DNA from: Suillus spraguei
Taxonomy: Eukaryota > Basidiomycota > Agaricomycetes > Boletales > Suillaceae
DNA length: 22,500 bases
Assembly: GCA_016800925.1 (NCBI GenBank)
Contig: JABCPU010000890.1
Coordinates: forward strand, 1-22,500
Direction: 5' to 3'
Shown here: positions 20,735 to 22,500 of the stretch, one piece after another
Position numbering within the stretch: the first letter of the stretch is position 1
Layout of the letters: each line of letters opens with the position of its first letter
Translations under genes and position numbers: made by a program
Notes under the pieces: generated by a model
What the model was told of the DNA's origin: nothing
The model's database searches: none
Seen by the model: only the letters and a program-made list of their open reading frames with translations

Positions 20735-21139
20735 CTAGTCGTTCAAGTGAGAGACCGTCTTGCTTGCTGTGTGTCCAGCAAATCGCGTGTGGCCTGCATC
20801 TATGCCTCGAGTAACCTCGTGGTCCAGCAGGGACTAGAGTTTATGTTCCATCAGCGAAATTGAATAATACACGGCTGACGTACTCACATGAAGCAGTGCG
20901 CCATCCTGATCGTGGCCAGCATTACAATGGCGGCCTTTAGCGTGACGGAAGGACAATTATATTATATGTTAGTCGATGTATGAATGAGAAGCAAATCTCT
21001 CACCAAATGTTTCATCTCCATGATCCAGTGGCTCATCCCACGACGTTGGAAATTCCCCGATTCCCACTGCCTGACATTCGGTCGACCCCATAAGACGCCC
21101 CTGATCTCCATTGAGAATGCAGGTGAGGTACATGATCAT
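20735..21139 (-). CDS. Possible small spliced gene, unrecognised
   Basis: Exons 21139-21004, 20934-20888 and 20833-20735, separated by introns of 69 bases (20935-21003, GTGAGA..TAAAG) and 54 bases (20834-20887, GTGAGT..TCTAG), form an open frame of 93 codons. It starts MIMYLTCILNGDQGRLMGST and includes EFPTSWDEPLDHGDETF, GRHCNAGHDQDGALLH, and SLLDHEVTRGIDAGHTRF. A second frame is also open over both introns (MEIRGVLWGRPNVRQW..MSHWIMEMKHL..AAIVMLATIRMAHCF) and ends at 20800, so the true frame is uncertain. Upstream exons are possible: TTTCTAG just before 21139 looks like an acceptor. No domain recognised. Confidence 0.35.
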
Positions 21140-21841
21140 CTAGAAACAGGCCATCAGTTCACGAATTACGCCCAGAATTCTACATGAACTTTACGGGGTA
21201 TCCCACACTACATATTTGTGGGACGATAGGACTTTGATAGCTGTTTCCAGGGTCTCCTCGAGTCGGACTACATTTCATTACAATAGCCATGACTACAATA
21301 CCAAGGACTCACCGGTTCACTGATTACATCATTGCGCTGAGAAGGGACTTGAATGCTCTTTCCGCTAAAAACGGAGCGCGAGGTCCACGAAACAAATACG
21401 AAAATGATATGGAGCAACCCACCTTTAAGTCTAATATATGGTTCTTCTAAGCTACCAGGCATGCTGGTGCAATGAATCAAAGTGAGGAGGACCATGGACT
21501 CGGATGGGCTGAGTGGTGGCCGAAATGAGTTGGAGGGGAAGATAGGAATACAAATATGGGAGCTGTGGATGGAGTTCAGCTGAGAGGGAGACGTTGAGAT
21601 GTTGCAAAATTGCAACCTTGAGGGTTCAAACATTCGTGTCATGCTGTATTTCCATGACATTTGTCTGCTTGGCATGATAGACGCTGGTATGCATTAAGCC
21701 CTGAGGACTGAGATCACCGACTGCGAATTTTATCGGAAGAAACTGAGTCTGGTGAAGAAGTACCTGAAGACATCAATATCAAAGGTTGAAACTTCGCGAA
21801 TGGAGACATACTCGAAATATAGAAGGACTCAAAGGTCCACT
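21140..21841. other. Stretch without a supported gene
   Basis: A 135-codon minus frame at 21268-21675 (starting MPSRQMSWKYSM) is Ser-rich with no recognisable motif. A donor-like GTGAGT lies in it near 21315, so part of it could be an exon of a decayed gene on this strand, but I cannot support a model. Confidence 0.3.
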
Positions 21842-22500
21842 ACCTACTATTCCCAGATGACATCGGACATGCTGAACTTGAAATTGGCAGTGGTGCTACT
21901 GGTTCGAGCTTCGAGCTTCAAGTAGTGTATCGTGATCCTCACAGCACTTGAAAATTGCCTTCCGAAGAAAGAAAGTGACGAGGAGTCAATGAACCTTCTC
22001 TTTTGGTTGGTCAGTAATCAGGAGAGGAGATGTCGACCTAAGCTCGAAGTCCAGTCGATTTTGTAAAATCTTCGCTAAGTCGTGCAGTTCTTCTTCGGGT
22101 GAAGTGCCTCCTTTTTGCAAGTGGACCAGGACTATCCAAGGCTCATGTAAAGGCGCAGTTCCTTCTGCTCATCTGGCATGAAGATTGGTGGGTGGTACTA
22201 CTACTGAAGATACGAAAAATAATTAATAATAGTGAACTATGAAATCGAACTTCCATCATTCAGTCAACCAATTCTGCTCATTCATGGCCTGATCATATGC
22301 AATGCGAGCGTCCTTCCAAGAGTTGTCTGATAAGTTTCTCTGTCAGCTTGTCCAAACGTTTCTTCGTCACTGCTGTCTATCTTGAGTAAATCATGGCAAG
22401 TGTCTCGACTGCCATCGCGCTTTCTCATTACCTCCAAGACCTTCTCCTTCCATGCAATCCATACTGGCGTATTTATTCGGCATGAAATTGCGGATAATAT
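21842..22500 (-). pseudogene. Decayed minus-strand gene running off the right edge, identity unknown
   Basis: Coherent-looking segments follow each other in different frames: ISCRINTPVWIAWKEKVLEV (near 22480-22420), SDNSWKDARIAYDQAMNEQN (near 22330-22262), an acceptor-like TATCTTCAG near 22201, then VPPTNLHAR, a TGA, and AEGTAPLHEPWIVLVHLQKG, SPEEELHDLAKILQNRLDFE. A shifted frame continues FIDSSSLSFFGRQFSS..FKFSMSDVIWE to about 21846. The in-frame TGA after LHAR would be CGA with one C-to-T change. Several frame changes plus a nonsense codon suggest a dead gene. No domain recognised. Confidence 0.35.

Overview
The window looks like nuclear DNA of a mushroom-forming basidiomycete (Agaricomycetes). 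The genes are split by many very short introns (about 45-69 bases, GT..AG, often GTAAGT). It also carries a KDZ transposase fused to a Ulp1-type protease and a HET-domain gene. Identities come from motifs read by eye and from family knowledge; no database was searched.

Layout. 1-2700 is repeat-rich and gene-poor: a tRNA-like sequence, a perfect 24-bp palindrome, a broken Tc1/mariner-type transposon with visible terminal inverted repeats (751-1679) and a hairpin (2012-2075). 2709-8340 holds two tandem minus-strand paralogues of a family I cannot name: a long copy (about 1,200 residues, nine exons) and a short copy (about 358 residues) that keeps only the ends of the long one. The long gene's upstream DNA is a tandem duplication. 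9580-14564 is a compact transposon gene pair: a small basic plus-strand protein converging, with a 21-base gap, on an 11-exon KDZ transposase-Ulp1 protease gene.

15311-20417 reads like a fungal cell-death or allorecognition neighbourhood: a HET-domain gene, a multi-span membrane protein interrupted by one frameshift, and a minus-strand remnant of a CHAT (caspase-like) domain. 20735-22500 has a weak three-exon open frame and, at the right edge, a decayed minus-strand gene of unknown type.

Three otherwise well-preserved genes (long orphan gene, KDZ-Ulp1 gene, membrane protein) are each interrupted by a single-base frameshift near a short homopolymer. They may be recent pseudogenes or sequence errors. 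The strongest leads are the KDZ-Ulp1 fusion with its convergent partner, the tandem orphan family with its 14-residue repeat, and the HET / membrane protein / CHAT cluster.
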